Origin: Elusimicrobiota bacterium
GTDB taxonomy: Bacteria > Elusimicrobiota > Elusimicrobia > UBA1565 > UBA9628
DNA length: 64,000 nucleotides
Assembly: GCA_003151975.1 (NCBI GenBank)
Contig: PLZD01000008.1
Span: forward strand, 1 to 64,000
Direction of reading: 5' to 3'
Shown piece after piece: positions 25,054-34,227 of this stretch. A program made the translations under genes and the position numbers. Under the pieces are notes generated by a model. The model was not told the origin of the DNA. It saw only the letters and a program-made list of their open reading frames with translations, and made no database searches. Numbering within the stretch: the first letter of the stretch is position 1; each line of letters opens with the position of its first letter.

Positions 25054-28000
25054 ATGAGCGACAAGAAGAAACCGGACGCCGCCGATCCGGGAAAGACGCT
25101 CGTTCAATCCCCCCAGGCGGCCGAGGCCGCCCGCGATCTCTCCGCGCCCAAGGAAGCCGTCCAGCACCCCGACGCCCCAAGGCTTGCCGGCTACATCCTC
25201 GTTCAGCCCATCGGCCGCGGCGCCTTCGCCGAGGTCTGGCGCGGCTGGCAGGAGCGCACGCGCAAGTGGGTCGCGGTCAAAGTCTTCAAGCAGACCACCG
25301 GCCTCAACTGGGTCCTGCTCCAGCGCGAAGTCGAGCGCCTCGTCCGGCTCGACAAGCATCCCTTCATCGTCTCGCTGCTCGACGCGGACCTCGCGGGCGG
25401 CACGCCGTATTATGTCCTCGACCTGATCGAGGCGGGCTCGCTGGAGCGCCTTCCCGCCGCGCCGGGCGCGGGGCACACGGAGACGATCGCGCGGCTCATG
25501 GAGGAAGTCGCCGAGGCGCTCTCCTACGTGCACGCCAAGGGCATCATCCACTGCGACCTGAAGCCCGCCAACATCCTGATGGACGACCAAGGCCGGCCGC
25601 GCGTGGCCGACTTCGGGCAGTCGCGGGCGTTCTCCGACTCGTCTTCGGCGCTGGGCACGCTCTTCTACATGGCCCCGGAACAGGCCGTGCCGTCCTCATC
25701 GGCGGAGCGCGCGTTTCCGGACGTGCGCTGGGACGTCTACGCGCTGGGCGCGACTTTTATCACCTTGCTCAGCGGGGAAGTTCCGCACGCCGCCGCGGCC
25801 TCCGGTCGCGACGCCGGCGACTCATTGGAGGCAAGGCTCAAAGCCTACCGCGAAGGGGTCCGCGCCGCCGGCGCGCCGCGTGTCGAGGCGTCCAGCGTCG
25901 ACGAAGATCTGGCCGCGATCGTGCGTAAATGCCTCGAGCCGCAGCCCGAGGCCCGCTACGCGACGATGGCCGAAGTTCTGCGCGACCTGCAGGCGCGGCG
26001 CGAGAAGTTCCCGGTCAGCCCCTTGGCCGGCGATCGCCGCTACCGGGCGCGCAAGTTCCTCCAGCGCAATCGCCTGCTCGTCGCGGTCAGCGCCGCCGCC
26101 GCGATCGCGCTGGCCGTGGCGGGCGCGCGGCTGATCCAGGAGCGCGCCAATCTCCGCCGCCAATTGGCCGTCTCTTATCTCGCGCAAAGCCAGCTCGAGT
26201 TCTGGAAAGGCAACCCCTTGAGAGCCGTCACCTACGGCGCGCACTCGAACACGCTCTACCCGTCGCACTTGGCGCGCACGAGCACTCTGCGCTATCTTTC
26301 CGAGATCGCGTCGCCGCTCATGGTCTATCCCGCCGAAGGACCGACCGTGTTCTCCCCCGATGGGCGGCTGGCCGCGGCCTCCGACTATCGCTTCGGCTTC
26401 GAGGTGCGCGAAACCCGCACCGGGCGCCTGGTCGCGGGCCCGATGCGCACGAAAGGCGACGTCCTGACGCTCGCCTTCAGCCCGGACGGAAAGACGGTCG
26501 CCACGAGCACGCGCGACCGGGAAGTCCGCCTGTGGGACTCGGCCACGGGCAAGCCGCGCGCCGACGCGCTGCCCGAGCACGGCATCTCGCAGGCGCTGGC
26601 TTTCAGCCCGGACGGCCAGCGGCTCGCCACCGGCAGTTCCGACGGCGGCGTGCGTCTTTGGGACGCCGCGACCGGAAGGCCGCAAGGCCGGCTCATGAAG
26701 CACGACGACCGCGTGACGGCGGTGCTTTTCAGCCCGGATGGGACCGCGCTTCTGAGCGCAAGCGAGTACGATTTCACGGCGCGTCTGTGGCGCGTTCCGG
26801 GCGGCGAGCCGCTGGCGGTCATGCGCCAGGGCAATCGCGTGCACGGAATCGCGTTCAGCCCGGACGGCAAGCTCGTCGCGACGGCAGGAGGCGACAAGAC
26901 GGCTCGGCTCTGGGACGCCCGCACGGGAAAACCGGTCGGCTCTCCGATGCCCCACGACAGCCATGTGCTGGTCGCGGCCTTCAGCCCGGATTCGCGCCGC
27001 CTGCTGACGGGCGGCTGGGACACCTTCGCCCGCCTTTGGGACGTCGCGACGCAAAAACTCGTCGGCAAGCCGATGAAATCAGGCGCCGACGTCGTCGCGG
27101 CCGCCTTCAGCCCCGACGGCAAGCTCGTCGCCACCGGCAGCGCCGACACGACAGCGCAGGTCTGGGACGCGTCGACGCAAGAGCCTTACGGCTTTCCGCT
27201 GGAGCACCCGACCGCGCTGCGCGGCGTCTCATTCCTTCCCGACGGCAAGGGAGTCCTGACGCAAAGCGTCGGAGGCTCCGCGCGGCTTTGGGCCATCGCG
27301 CCCGCGCCGGTTCTTGACCGCGTCCTCGATCACGGCCAAGGAGTCTGGGACGCGGATTTTTCCCCCGACGGCAGCCTTGTGGTGACCGGAGGCAAGGACG
27401 GAACCGCCAAGATTTGGGACGCGGCCACGGGCACACTCGAGCACACTTTGCCGCACGGAGATCGCGTGCCTTCCGCGCATTTCAGCCCCGACGGCGGCAA
27501 AGTCCTGACCGGCAGCTGGGACGGCCACCTGCGCCTATGGGACGCGGCCGGCGGGACCTTGCTCGTAGACGCGGTCCACGGCAAGGACGTCATGACCGCC
27601 GGCTACAGCAAAGACGGCCGCGTCGTCTTCTCGGCGGGAAAGAACGGCGACGTGCGGCTTTGGGAGGCCGACGGCCTCAAGCCCCGGCCCTTCACGATTT
27701 GGCACACCGGCGCGCTGAAGGCGGCCAACTTGAGCCCCGACGGGCGCTGGGTCGTCACTGCGGGCAAGGACGGCACGGCGCGCTTGTGGGACGCGGCCAC
27801 GGGCAAGGCCGTCGGCCTGCCGATGACTCATGAAGACAGCGTGGAGTGCGCCGTGTTCAGCCCCGACAGCGACCTCGTGCTGACGGGCAGCGCCGACTAC
27901 ACGGCCCGCCTGTGGAGCGTTCCCAGCGGCGAACCCGTCCCCGGCATCCTCCTGCACCACAAGGACGGAGTCAAGACGGCGGCCTTCAGCGCGGACGGGC

Positions 28001-28446
28001 GATTTCTTCTGACGGGAGGCCACGACCAGCGCATGCGGCTTTGGGACGCGCGGACGGGAAAGCCCTTGGCACCGCTCATGTCCCACGCGGGAGAGATCGA
28101 GTCCGTCGCGTTCAGCCCTGACGGCAAGACCTTGCTCTCCTCGGGCGTCGAACACCTCGCGCGGCTCTGGGACGCCGAGACCGGCATCTCGATCCGCGTC
28201 TTCGCGCACAAGGACGCCGTGCTCGTCGCCAAATTCAGCGGAGACGGCCGCCGCGTGCTGACGGCGAGCACCGACGGAACCGCGCACGTCTGGGAGACGC
28301 CCTGGCTCGTGCAGCCCATCGCGCCCCGCGAGCTCAAGCGCCTCTCCGACCGCGCCACGATCCGGGAGATCAGCGGCGACGGCGAAAGCGTCACGATCAG
28401 CCAGGCCGAATGGGAAGACGCCTTCCTCAACCACGCGGGACGATGA
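25054..28446 (+). CDS. Membrane Ser/Thr protein kinase with 16 WD40 repeats
   Basis: A 1130-residue receptor-like Hanks-type kinase. Cytoplasmic kinase domain (about 47-315): glycine loop IGRGAFAEV (53-61), ATP-binding K76, catalytic loop HCDLKPAN with D168, ADFGQS with the metal-binding Asp, and MAPEQ. The Arg of the usual HRD is Cys (C167), so this is a non-RD kinase. One membrane helix follows at about 340-362. The C-terminal part holds about 16 WD40-type repeats, most with FSPDG and RLWD cores, enough for two seven-bladed propellers. By topology the propellers should be outside the membrane. The gene is coupled (ATGA) to a DUF309 gene. Confidence 0.93.
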   Translation: MSDKKKPDAADPGKTLVQSPQAAEAARDLSAPKEAVQHPDAPRLAGYILVQPIGRGAFAEVWRGWQERTRKWVAVKVFKQTTGLNWVLLQREVERLVRLDKHPFIVSLLDADLAGGTPYYVLDLIEAGSLERLPAAPGAGHTETIARLMEEVAEALSYVHAKGIIHCDLKPANILMDDQGRPRVADFGQSRAFSDSSSALGTLFYMAPEQAVPSSSAERAFPDVRWDVYALGATFITLLSGEVPHAAAASGRDAGDSLEARLKAYREGVRAAGAPRVEASSVDEDLAAIVRKCLEPQPEARYATMAEVLRDLQARREKFPVSPLAGDRRYRARKFLQRNRLLVAVSAAAAIALAVAGARLIQERANLRRQLAVSYLAQSQLEFWKGNPLRAVTYGAHSNTLYPSHLARTSTLRYLSEIASPLMVYPAEGPTVFSPDGRLAAASDYRFGFEVRETRTGRLVAGPMRTKGDVLTLAFSPDGKTVATSTRDREVRLWDSATGKPRADALPEHGISQALAFSPDGQRLATGSSDGGVRLWDAATGRPQGRLMKHDDRVTAVLFSPDGTALLSASEYDFTARLWRVPGGEPLAVMRQGNRVHGIAFSPDGKLVATAGGDKTARLWDARTGKPVGSPMPHDSHVLVAAFSPDSRRLLTGGWDTFARLWDVATQKLVGKPMKSGADVVAAAFSPDGKLVATGSADTTAQVWDASTQEPYGFPLEHPTALRGVSFLPDGKGVLTQSVGGSARLWAIAPAPVLDRVLDHGQGVWDADFSPDGSLVVTGGKDGTAKIWDAATGTLEHTLPHGDRVPSAHFSPDGGKVLTGSWDGHLRLWDAAGGTLLVDAVHGKDVMTAGYSKDGRVVFSAGKNGDVRLWEADGLKPRPFTIWHTGALKAANLSPDGRWVVTAGKDGTARLWDAATGKAVGLPMTHEDSVECAVFSPDSDLVLTGSADYTARLWSVPSGEPVPGILLHHKDGVKTAAFSADGRFLLTGGHDQRMRLWDARTGKPLAPLMSHAGEIESVAFSPDGKTLLSSGVEHLARLWDAETGISIRVFAHKDAVLVAKFSGDGRRVLTASTDGTAHVWETPWLVQPIAPRELKRLSDRATIREISGDGESVTISQAEWEDAFLNHAGR
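26338..28310 (+). repeat. Tandem WD40 coding repeats
   Basis: About 16 units of 120-130 bp within the kinase gene. Each unit carries a block close to TTCAGCCCGGACGG and a later block for RLWDA. The DNA-level similarity is high enough to make recombination between units plausible. Confidence 0.8.
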
Positions 28447-28874
28447 GCTATCCGATCGCGCTGCGCGACAAGCTCTACGAGATTTTCCTCCAAGCGCACC
28501 GACTGAAGGACGGCCCCGCGCTCTTCGAGGAACGAATCAAGCCGTTAAAGAGAATTTTTTCGAAAGACCGGCGCTATCTTGAAGACCGCGCGCGGCGCTA
28601 TCTTAAGGTCATCAAGGCGCGCAAGTCTGCGCCGCCGGGCGACGTCGCGGGAGAAGTCGAGCTCGCGCGGCTCTTGTTCAAGAACGGACTCTACTTCGAC
28701 GCGCACGAATATTTGGAAACGGCCTGGAAACGCTCGAGCGGTTCTTTGAAGCTGCGGCTTCAGGGCCTGATTCAGCTCGCCGCCGCGATGCACAAGCGCG
28801 AGCTCGATTCGAAAGCGAGAGCGGGTGTCAGCTACCTCGTCTCGAAAGGATTCGAGAAGCTCTCGGACCTTTAG
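28443..28874 (+). CDS. DUF309 family protein
   Basis: A 143-residue helical protein of the DUF309 family, recognisable by NGLYFDAHEYLETAWK and the following LRLQGLIQLAAAMHK. Family members are small all-helical proteins without a fixed biochemical role. The ATG at 28443 overlaps the kinase stop (ATGA), so it is translated with the kinase. It ends convergently with the amine oxidase gene, overlapping by 4 nt. Confidence 0.88.
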   Translation: MSYPIALRDKLYEIFLQAHRLKDGPALFEERIKPLKRIFSKDRRYLEDRARRYLKVIKARKSAPPGDVAGEVELARLLFKNGLYFDAHEYLETAWKRSSGSLKLRLQGLIQLAAAMHKRELDSKARAGVSYLVSKGFEKLSDL

Positions 28875-30460
28875 TGCCGCGCGACGGAAGCCAGCAGATT
28901 CTTGACGGCGACGTTGCCGGAGTCGACGCCCCCGTTCATGTAGCCCGCGCCGTCGGGACTTGCGTGCTCGCCGGCGAATAAAAGACGCCCCCCGCACTCC
29001 GTCTCGCCGGCGGCGCCGTAGTGCCGCGCGTACTCGCCCGGTGTCGGGCAGATGTAGGAGCCGAGGTTGCGCGGGTTCTTGCTCCAGTTCATGAGGGCTT
29101 TGTTCCCGTCGGACGCCTTCGCGATGCCCGGGAATAGCGTCTCGAGGTCCGCAAGGGAAGTCGAGACATCCGAAAGCGAGCGCGCCGCGCCGACAGCACC
29201 CCCCGTGTAATTGGTCAGGATGCCCCGCGCGCCTTTCTGCAGCCGGCTCGTTTCCCAGAACGATTGGCTCCCCCAATCGGCGAAAATTCCTCCGTTGGCG
29301 GGCCCATGTCCTCCGCGGCGGCGCCAATAGCGCCCGGAAAATCCCAACATGAGCTTCGAGTTGGTGGCGTAGCCCATTTCCTTGATCGACGCCTTCTTGC
29401 GCGGGCTCATGTCGAGGCCCATGACGCCGTCGACCCCGCGCAGCACCGAGAACGGAATCGTGCAGATGACGCGCGAGAAGCTCCGCCGCTTCGCGCCGCC
29501 AAGCGTGGCGAAAGTGAGATCGAGTTTATGTCCCGCGTCCGAGATCTTCACGAGCGCATGGCCCTGCATGTAGCGCGCCGTGCCATGCTCCTTGATTCCG
29601 AGCCGCGCGGCCAGGGCTTCGACGAGACGGCTGTTGCCGCCGGCCACGCGCATGGCCTCGTCGCTCTCGCCGAACAGCTCAAATTCCTTCGCGCCAGGCT
29701 CGATCTTGGTCCCGATGAGCATGAGAAGGTTCAGCGCGGATTGGCGGCCGGCATCGAGGCCGTACTCGGTGACGTAGGCCATCTCGACGGCGCGTCGCAC
29801 CCAGGCGTCGACGCCGGAGAGCGAGTCCAGATATTCGGAAAGGGTCATGCGGTCGAAGCGCGCGGAGTTGGCGGGCTCGCGATAGGTGACCATGCGCCTC
29901 GGCCTTTCGCCGAAGATCTCGAACAAGTCCGCGCGCACGCGAGCGAGCAGAGGCTGGACAGCCTCGACCAGTTGGGAATCCGTGTAGACGGCGCCGCCGA
30001 AAGCGTAAAGGTTGCGCATGGCGTGGGCCTTGCTCTCGCCGAGCGGCTCCAGCGGCACGCCCAGCTCGCTCGCCAGGCCCAAAAGGGCCGAGTGCCCGGT
30101 GTCGACGAGCTCGCCCCCGAGCTCGCAGAACATCCCGTCGGCGTTGAAGTTCCTGCGCGTCAAGATGCGTCCGCCCAGGCGCGTCCCGGCTTCGTACAGA
30201 ATCCACGGCACGCCCGCGCGCTCGAGGCGGTAGGCCGCGGTCAGGCCGGCGATGCCGGCGCCGAGGATGGCGACGGCGCCCTCGCCGGAAGTCTCCGCCG
30301 CGGAGAGCAGTCGGGGGCCCGACAACATCGCGCCGAGCGCGGCGCCGGACCAGGAAAGAAATTCGCGGCGCGACAGCGCGCGGCCGGGAGCTTCTTGAAG
30401 ATTTATTTCGTCGGAAGAGCGAGCGGAGAGACGAAGCGCCCTTTCGAGCGCGCGCAGCAA
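28871..30460 (-). CDS. Tat-exported flavin amine oxidase
   Basis: A 529-residue FAD-dependent amine oxidase/desaturase-like protein. The N-terminus carries a twin-arginine signal (LSRREFLSWSGAALGAML, about residues 29-46), so the folded flavoprotein should be exported. The FAD dinucleotide motif AILGAGIAGLTAAYRLE follows, then EAGTRLGGRI. The C-terminal FAD-binding block LLFAGEHASPDGAGYMNGG is intact. The substrate is unknown; monoamines, polyamines or amino acids are all possible in the family. Unusually, about 28 residues precede the Tat motif, so a later start is possible. Confidence 0.9.
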   Translation of the reverse strand: MLRALERALRLSARSSDEINLQEAPGRALSRREFLSWSGAALGAMLSGPRLLSAAETSGEGAVAILGAGIAGLTAAYRLERAGVPWILYEAGTRLGGRILTRRNFNADGMFCELGGELVDTGHSALLGLASELGVPLEPLGESKAHAMRNLYAFGGAVYTDSQLVEAVQPLLARVRADLFEIFGERPRRMVTYREPANSARFDRMTLSEYLDSLSGVDAWVRRAVEMAYVTEYGLDAGRQSALNLLMLIGTKIEPGAKEFELFGESDEAMRVAGGNSRLVEALAARLGIKEHGTARYMQGHALVKISDAGHKLDLTFATLGGAKRRSFSRVICTIPFSVLRGVDGVMGLDMSPRKKASIKEMGYATNSKLMLGFSGRYWRRRGGHGPANGGIFADWGSQSFWETSRLQKGARGILTNYTGGAVGAARSLSDVSTSLADLETLFPGIAKASDGNKALMNWSKNPRNLGSYICPTPGEYARHYGAAGETECGGRLLFAGEHASPDGAGYMNGGVDSGNVAVKNLLASVARH

Positions 30461-30556
30461 GGGGGTTTTGGCCAGAACACGTACTCCTTCCCGCCGGGAT
30501 GAGAACTCCTCACCCGGACCTGACTATGAAACCAAAGTCGGAAGGGGGCTGTCCAG

Positions 30557-31153
30557 CTAGAGCCGGCGGATGAGGGAGACGACCTTGCCCGAAATTTTTC
30601 CATCGCCGAGCGGGAAGGGCGCGTACTTGGTGTTGTCGGGAACCAGAAGAGCGCCGCTGGGCCGAAACTTCAGCCGCTTGACCGTGACGTCCTCCTCTTC
30701 CATCCGCGCCACGATGATGTCGCCCGTGCGCGCCGTCTGCTGCCAGCGCACGACGACGGTGTCGCGGTCCATCAAGGTCGGCTCCATGCTGTCGCCTTTG
30801 ACGCGCAGGGCGAAGAGCGAGTCGACGTCCTCGCCCTCGGCCTGCACGGGGACGTGTCCTTCCGTGTCGGCGTAAGCGCCCACCGCCGGACCCGCCGGCA
30901 CGCGGCCCAGAATCGGAACCAAGGCGACGCGCCCGTGGCCCGCCACTTGCAGTGAGCGCGACCGGCCGTCGGCGGCCTCGAGATACCCTTTGGCGCGCAG
31001 GTTGTCCAGATGGTACTGCACGGTGTCGGGGCTCTTGAGGCCGGCCAGCTTGCAGAGCTCGCGCACCGTCGGCGCCATGCCGTGGTCGGCCATGTAGCCG
31101 CGCACGAGACCTAGCAGGACCTGCTGTTTGGGCGTCAGTGGGGCGTCGGACAT
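30557..31153 (-). CDS. lexA: SOS repressor LexA
   Basis: A 198-residue LexA. The N-terminal winged helix (MAPTVRELCKLAGL onward) binds SOS operators, and the C-terminal S24 domain cleaves itself when RecA filaments form. The Ala-Gly scissile bond is A87-G88 (VPAGPA), the nucleophile is S122 (GDSMEP) and the general base is K159 (TVKRLKF). ATG 31153 is chosen because it follows GAGGAG and the promoter at 31176-31204. The promoter contains a LexA-box-like sequence, so the gene is probably autoregulated. Confidence 0.95.
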   Translation of the reverse strand: MSDAPLTPKQQVLLGLVRGYMADHGMAPTVRELCKLAGLKSPDTVQYHLDNLRAKGYLEAADGRSRSLQVAGHGRVALVPILGRVPAGPAVGAYADTEGHVPVQAEGEDVDSLFALRVKGDSMEPTLMDRDTVVVRWQQTARTGDIIVARMEEEDVTVKRLKFRPSGALLVPDNTKYAPFPLGDGKISGKVVSLIRRL

Positions 31154-31175
31154 TGGGGCTCCTCTCGGCCCACAG

Positions 31176-31204
31176 AGTATAATCGAACAAGCGTCCGATG
31201 TCAA
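31176..31204 (-). promoter_or_regulatory. lexA promoter with internal LexA operator
   Basis: TTGACA (31204-31199), 17 nt, TATACT (31181-31176). The spacer holds CGAACAAGCGTCCG (31184-31197 on the plus strand), one mismatch from CGAAC-N4-GTTCG, the operator type of Gram-positive and several other phyla. Repressor bound there would block polymerase. Confidence 0.75.
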
Positions 31205-31222
31205 GGGGTGGGGCCTGAGGAC

Positions 31223-32674
31223 TCAGCGCTCGATGACGTAAGCCGCGACCTGAGCATCGAGCCGGTCCTTCACGTCGGCCAAGGCGGCCTTCTTTTTCGC
31301 GAGCGCGGGCGCGGCCCTGGCCTTGGCTCGACGATCCGTCAGCGCGTTGTACGCCGCCTGAGCCTCGTCGTAATCCTGCTGAACTTGAGGCAAGGCGAGC
31401 TTGGCGCGCCCGGGATCGATGGCGAGTTCGTCGAGGCAGGCGGTCTGGAAAGTGCCGCAGCCATCAGAGCAAGCCTGCGGCGGCTTGATTCGCGTGACGA
31501 TTTCGATGTGCCCGGCCGTCGCGTCGTAGCCGCAGGCCCCGGGAGACCAGACGACGACGGTGCCGATGGGCAGCGGCCACGAAGGCTCGGGCAGGCGCAG
31601 CAGCTTGCGCTTCAAGAGGCCCGGGTTCTTCTGCACGAAGCCGTTGAACTGTTCCGCGCGCCTGTGGGCGTTGACTTTGGCGATGTCGTCGCGGTTCACG
31701 ATGCCGGCTTTCTGAAGGGCCGATTTCACGTACGAGTAGCAATAGCCCGTGAAGCCGATCTCGTCGGCCTTGACTACGTGCGCAAGCTTGGTGCCCGCGC
31801 CAAGATCCGCCTTGTTGAGGGGCGGCTCGGTCGTCTTGAGGCCGTCCGCCTGCTTGAACGACTCGCCGGCCGTGTCGGGATTTTTCGGCGCGACGCGCTG
31901 GAATCCGGCGGGAGATTTCACGCCCGTCGAATCCGCGACCGAGCCCACGGGAGATCTTGCGCCGGCCGTCAGCGCGTCCTGGGTCGCCTTGAGCTTTTGG
32001 CCGATCTCGTCCGAGAGTCCCGACGGCAGCTTGGCGCGGGCCGCCGAAATCTCCGCGAGCAGACGCGCGGCGGCGGGGCTTTTATCGGCCGCGGTGCCGC
32101 CGCTGGCGGAGCGCAAGGGATCGAGGTAGACGTCCTCGGCCTTCTGCCTCCCGAGACAGCGCTGATAGAAACCGCGGCGGTCGTAAGCTTGGTTGCGCGC
32201 GATTCCTTGGCATTCCTTGGCGAGAGCTTTTTCGTTGCTGTCGAGAGAGCGGCCCGCGCGCTCGTTGGGCACGAAATTCTCCTCGACGATCGTGCCGACG
32301 CCCAGGTCGTCGGCGGCCTGGTCGACCATGAGCTTGTAGACGTCCGGCGCGACGCCGCCGCGGCCCTGCTGAACCCATTCGGCGCTCGCGATGACGTCCT
32401 CGAGGCGCCGGCGGTTGGCCTTCGCCTTGCCGAGCTCGGGTTCCTTGAGGGTCGCGATGAACGCGTCGAGAGCGGTTGGATCAGGCATGGCCTGGTCTTT
32501 CAAGTAGGATTGGCCGGCCTGCAAAAGGACGAACTCAAAAGTTTGCTGGTAGGCCTGCGCGTCGGCGGCGCTTGTCTTGGGCAAGACCACGGGAGCGCGC
32601 CGGCGTGTGGGCGCCTGCGCCAAGGCGCAGGTCGCGACGAATAGAGATAGGCCGACAAGCAGGGCTCGGGACAT
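31223..32674 (-). CDS. Secreted CHAP/NlpC-like putative cysteine peptidase
   Basis: A 483-residue exported protein with a signal peptide (cleavage near CALAQA, residue 20). The middle is helical and without a recognised family. A compact region at about 300-400 resembles a CHAP or NlpC/P60 amidase: C312 in GYCYSYVKSALQ, the strand TVVVWSP and H389 in AGHIEIV are in the right order for a Cys-His pair. Such enzymes cut peptidoglycan peptides. The C-terminus is a predicted coiled coil. Family assignment is tentative. It has its own promoter and AT-poor surroundings. Confidence 0.65.
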   Translation of the reverse strand: MSRALLVGLSLFVATCALAQAPTRRRAPVVLPKTSAADAQAYQQTFEFVLLQAGQSYLKDQAMPDPTALDAFIATLKEPELGKAKANRRRLEDVIASAEWVQQGRGGVAPDVYKLMVDQAADDLGVGTIVEENFVPNERAGRSLDSNEKALAKECQGIARNQAYDRRGFYQRCLGRQKAEDVYLDPLRSASGGTAADKSPAAARLLAEISAARAKLPSGLSDEIGQKLKATQDALTAGARSPVGSVADSTGVKSPAGFQRVAPKNPDTAGESFKQADGLKTTEPPLNKADLGAGTKLAHVVKADEIGFTGYCYSYVKSALQKAGIVNRDDIAKVNAHRRAEQFNGFVQKNPGLLKRKLLRLPEPSWPLPIGTVVVWSPGACGYDATAGHIEIVTRIKPPQACSDGCGTFQTACLDELAIDPGRAKLALPQVQQDYDEAQAAYNALTDRRAKARAAPALAKKKAALADVKDRLDAQVAAYVIER

Positions 32675-32694
32675 GGGGGTCGCCTGTTATATAA

Positions 32695-32722
32695 GGATAG
32701 CCGGATTCCCCCCACTGTCAAG
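32695..32722 (-). promoter_or_regulatory. Promoter of the CHAP-like gene
   Basis: TTGACA (32722-32717), 16 nt, TATCCT (32700-32695). The transcription start would be about 14 nt before the ATG at 32674. Confidence 0.5.
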
Positions 32723-32743
32723 GGGACTTTTCGAGCCGGCGTT

Positions 32744-33361
32744 TCAGTCGCGCAGAAGCCAGACGCGGCCCGAAGCTATACGCAGAACAGGCGCGCCCGA
32801 CGACCGGTTGCCGAGGCCCCTGCTGCCAGGAGTCAGCCGCTGGTTCTTGAGCGGATAGCGGGCGCCCGTGAGACTAACCTTCGCCCTCGGCCCCGCAGCG
32901 AGAATCGAAAATCTTTTTCCCTTCGGGATGGAGAGCGCGTGGCGCCCCGGCCCCAGGAGCACGCCGGTCCCGCGGTCGGCCAGCACGATCTCGAGTCCCG
33001 CGCGTCCCGCCGCGATGACCGCCAAGTTGACGAGGCAATGATCCAACGCGCCGCCGAGCGCGCAGGCGACGAAGACCCGGCGCAAGCCGAGCTCGGAGCT
33101 CAAGTCCAAGGCCTTGTCGAAGTCGGAGCGGTCCTCGTCGAAATCGCAGGCGAAGATCGTTTTGCGCCAGCGCGGCAGGGGCTTGGGTAGGGAATCCATG
33201 TCGCCGACGACGAATTGAGGCTGAAGCCCCAGGGCCGCGGCGTGGCGGGCGCCGCCGTCGGCGCAGATCACGGCGCGCGCGCCGCGCGCCAGGCGCTTGA
33301 GCGCGGAGCCGTTGGCGAGATCGCCGCCCAGCAGCACGAGGCCGTACGACGCGGCGCTCAC
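32744..33361 (-). CDS. thiN: Thiamine pyrophosphokinase
   Basis: A 205-residue thiamine pyrophosphokinase, which converts thiamine and ATP to thiamine diphosphate in the cytoplasm. The motifs ICADGGARHA, VVGDMDSLP and DRSDFDKAL carry the Asp residues that bind magnesium and ATP; GGALDHCLVNL follows. The C-terminal thiamine-binding beta domain is short but present (FSILAAGPRAKVSLTG). Start is GTG 33361, overlapping the CDF transporter stop by GTGA, so it is the last gene of the cysS operon. No other thiamine gene is near. Confidence 0.92.
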   Translation of the reverse strand: MSAASYGLVLLGGDLANGSALKRLARGARAVICADGGARHAAALGLQPQFVVGDMDSLPKPLPRWRKTIFACDFDEDRSDFDKALDLSSELGLRRVFVACALGGALDHCLVNLAVIAAGRAGLEIVLADRGTGVLLGPGRHALSIPKGKRFSILAAGPRAKVSLTGARYPLKNQRLTPGSRGLGNRSSGAPVLRIASGRVWLLRD

Positions 33362-34227
33362 TTATGCTTCTCGATCTGGAGCGTCACGTGCGAAAGCCCG
33401 AAGCGCTGCTTGAGCAGCTCGCGCCCAAGGTTTAGAACTTCGTCCCGGTCGCGGCCGGGCTCGACGACCAAGTGCCCGCTCATCGACTCGCTGCCCTGCG
33501 TCAGCGACCATAAGTGCAGGTCGTGGACTTCCTTGACGCCGGAAAGCGCCGCGAGCGAAGAGCGGATCTCCTCGATGTCGAGGTGCGAGGGCGCGCCCTC
33601 GAGCAGAATGTGCACGGAATCGCGCAGAAGCCAGAAAGAAGTCAGCACGATGCCGCAGCAGATGGCGACAGAGGCGAAGGCGTCGGCCTGATAGAAGCGC
33701 GTCTTGATGATGATCAGCGCCGCCGCCATGGCCGCGAGCGACCCCAAGGTGTCCGAGACCACGTGCAGGAACGCGCCGCGGATGTTGATGTTGTGCCGGC
33801 TCGAGGCGTAGAGAATCGTGCCCGAGGTCGCGTTGCACGCCAGGGCCAGTCCCGCGATCGCGAGCATCTCGCCGCCCGCGACCGGCAGCGGGAACAGCAC
33901 GCGGGCGTAAGCCTCGCGCAAGATGATCCCGGTGGCGACCCAAAGCGCGACGCCGTTGCCGAGCGCCGCGAGGACCTCGAGCCGTTTATAACCGAAAGTG
34001 CGTTTCGTGTCCGGCGGCCGGCGGCTGGCCACGGCCGCGAACAACGTCATGCCGAGCGCGATGAGATCGATGCCGACGTGCGCGGCGTCGGCGATCAGCG
34101 CGAGGCTCCCGGTCCACCAACCGCCCAAAAGTTCGATGCAGAACAAGCCTGACGTTATGGCAAAGGCCGCGCCCACGGCCTTGACCGAGGAGCGCGAGGT
34201 GTCGGGCGGATCCTCGCAGGCGTTCAC
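33358..34227 (-). CDS. Cation diffusion facilitator (CzcD-type) efflux transporter
   Basis: A 289-residue inner-membrane CDF protein that exports zinc or another divalent metal in exchange for protons. Six membrane helices are visible. The metal site in helix 2 is ALIADAAHVGIDLIAL (D-x3-D variant: DAAH...D) and in helix 5 HVVSDTLGS (H-x3-D). The C-terminal cytoplasmic domain includes VKEVHDLHLWSLT, a family marker. Start is GTG 34227, overlapping the rlmB stop by GTGA; longer upstream frames are less likely. Confidence 0.92.
   Translation of the reverse strand: MNACEDPPDTSRSSVKAVGAAFAITSGLFCIELLGGWWTGSLALIADAAHVGIDLIALGMTLFAAVASRRPPDTKRTFGYKRLEVLAALGNGVALWVATGIILREAYARVLFPLPVAGGEMLAIAGLALACNATSGTILYASSRHNINIRGAFLHVVSDTLGSLAAMAAALIIIKTRFYQADAFASVAICCGIVLTSFWLLRDSVHILLEGAPSHLDIEEIRSSLAALSGVKEVHDLHLWSLTQGSESMSGHLVVEPGRDRDEVLNLGRELLKQRFGLSHVTLQIEKHK

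Noticed and set aside
26338-28310. Regular repeats as a CRISPR-like array
   Set aside because: The periodic blocks are coding WD40 repeats in one frame without constant repeats and variable spacers.
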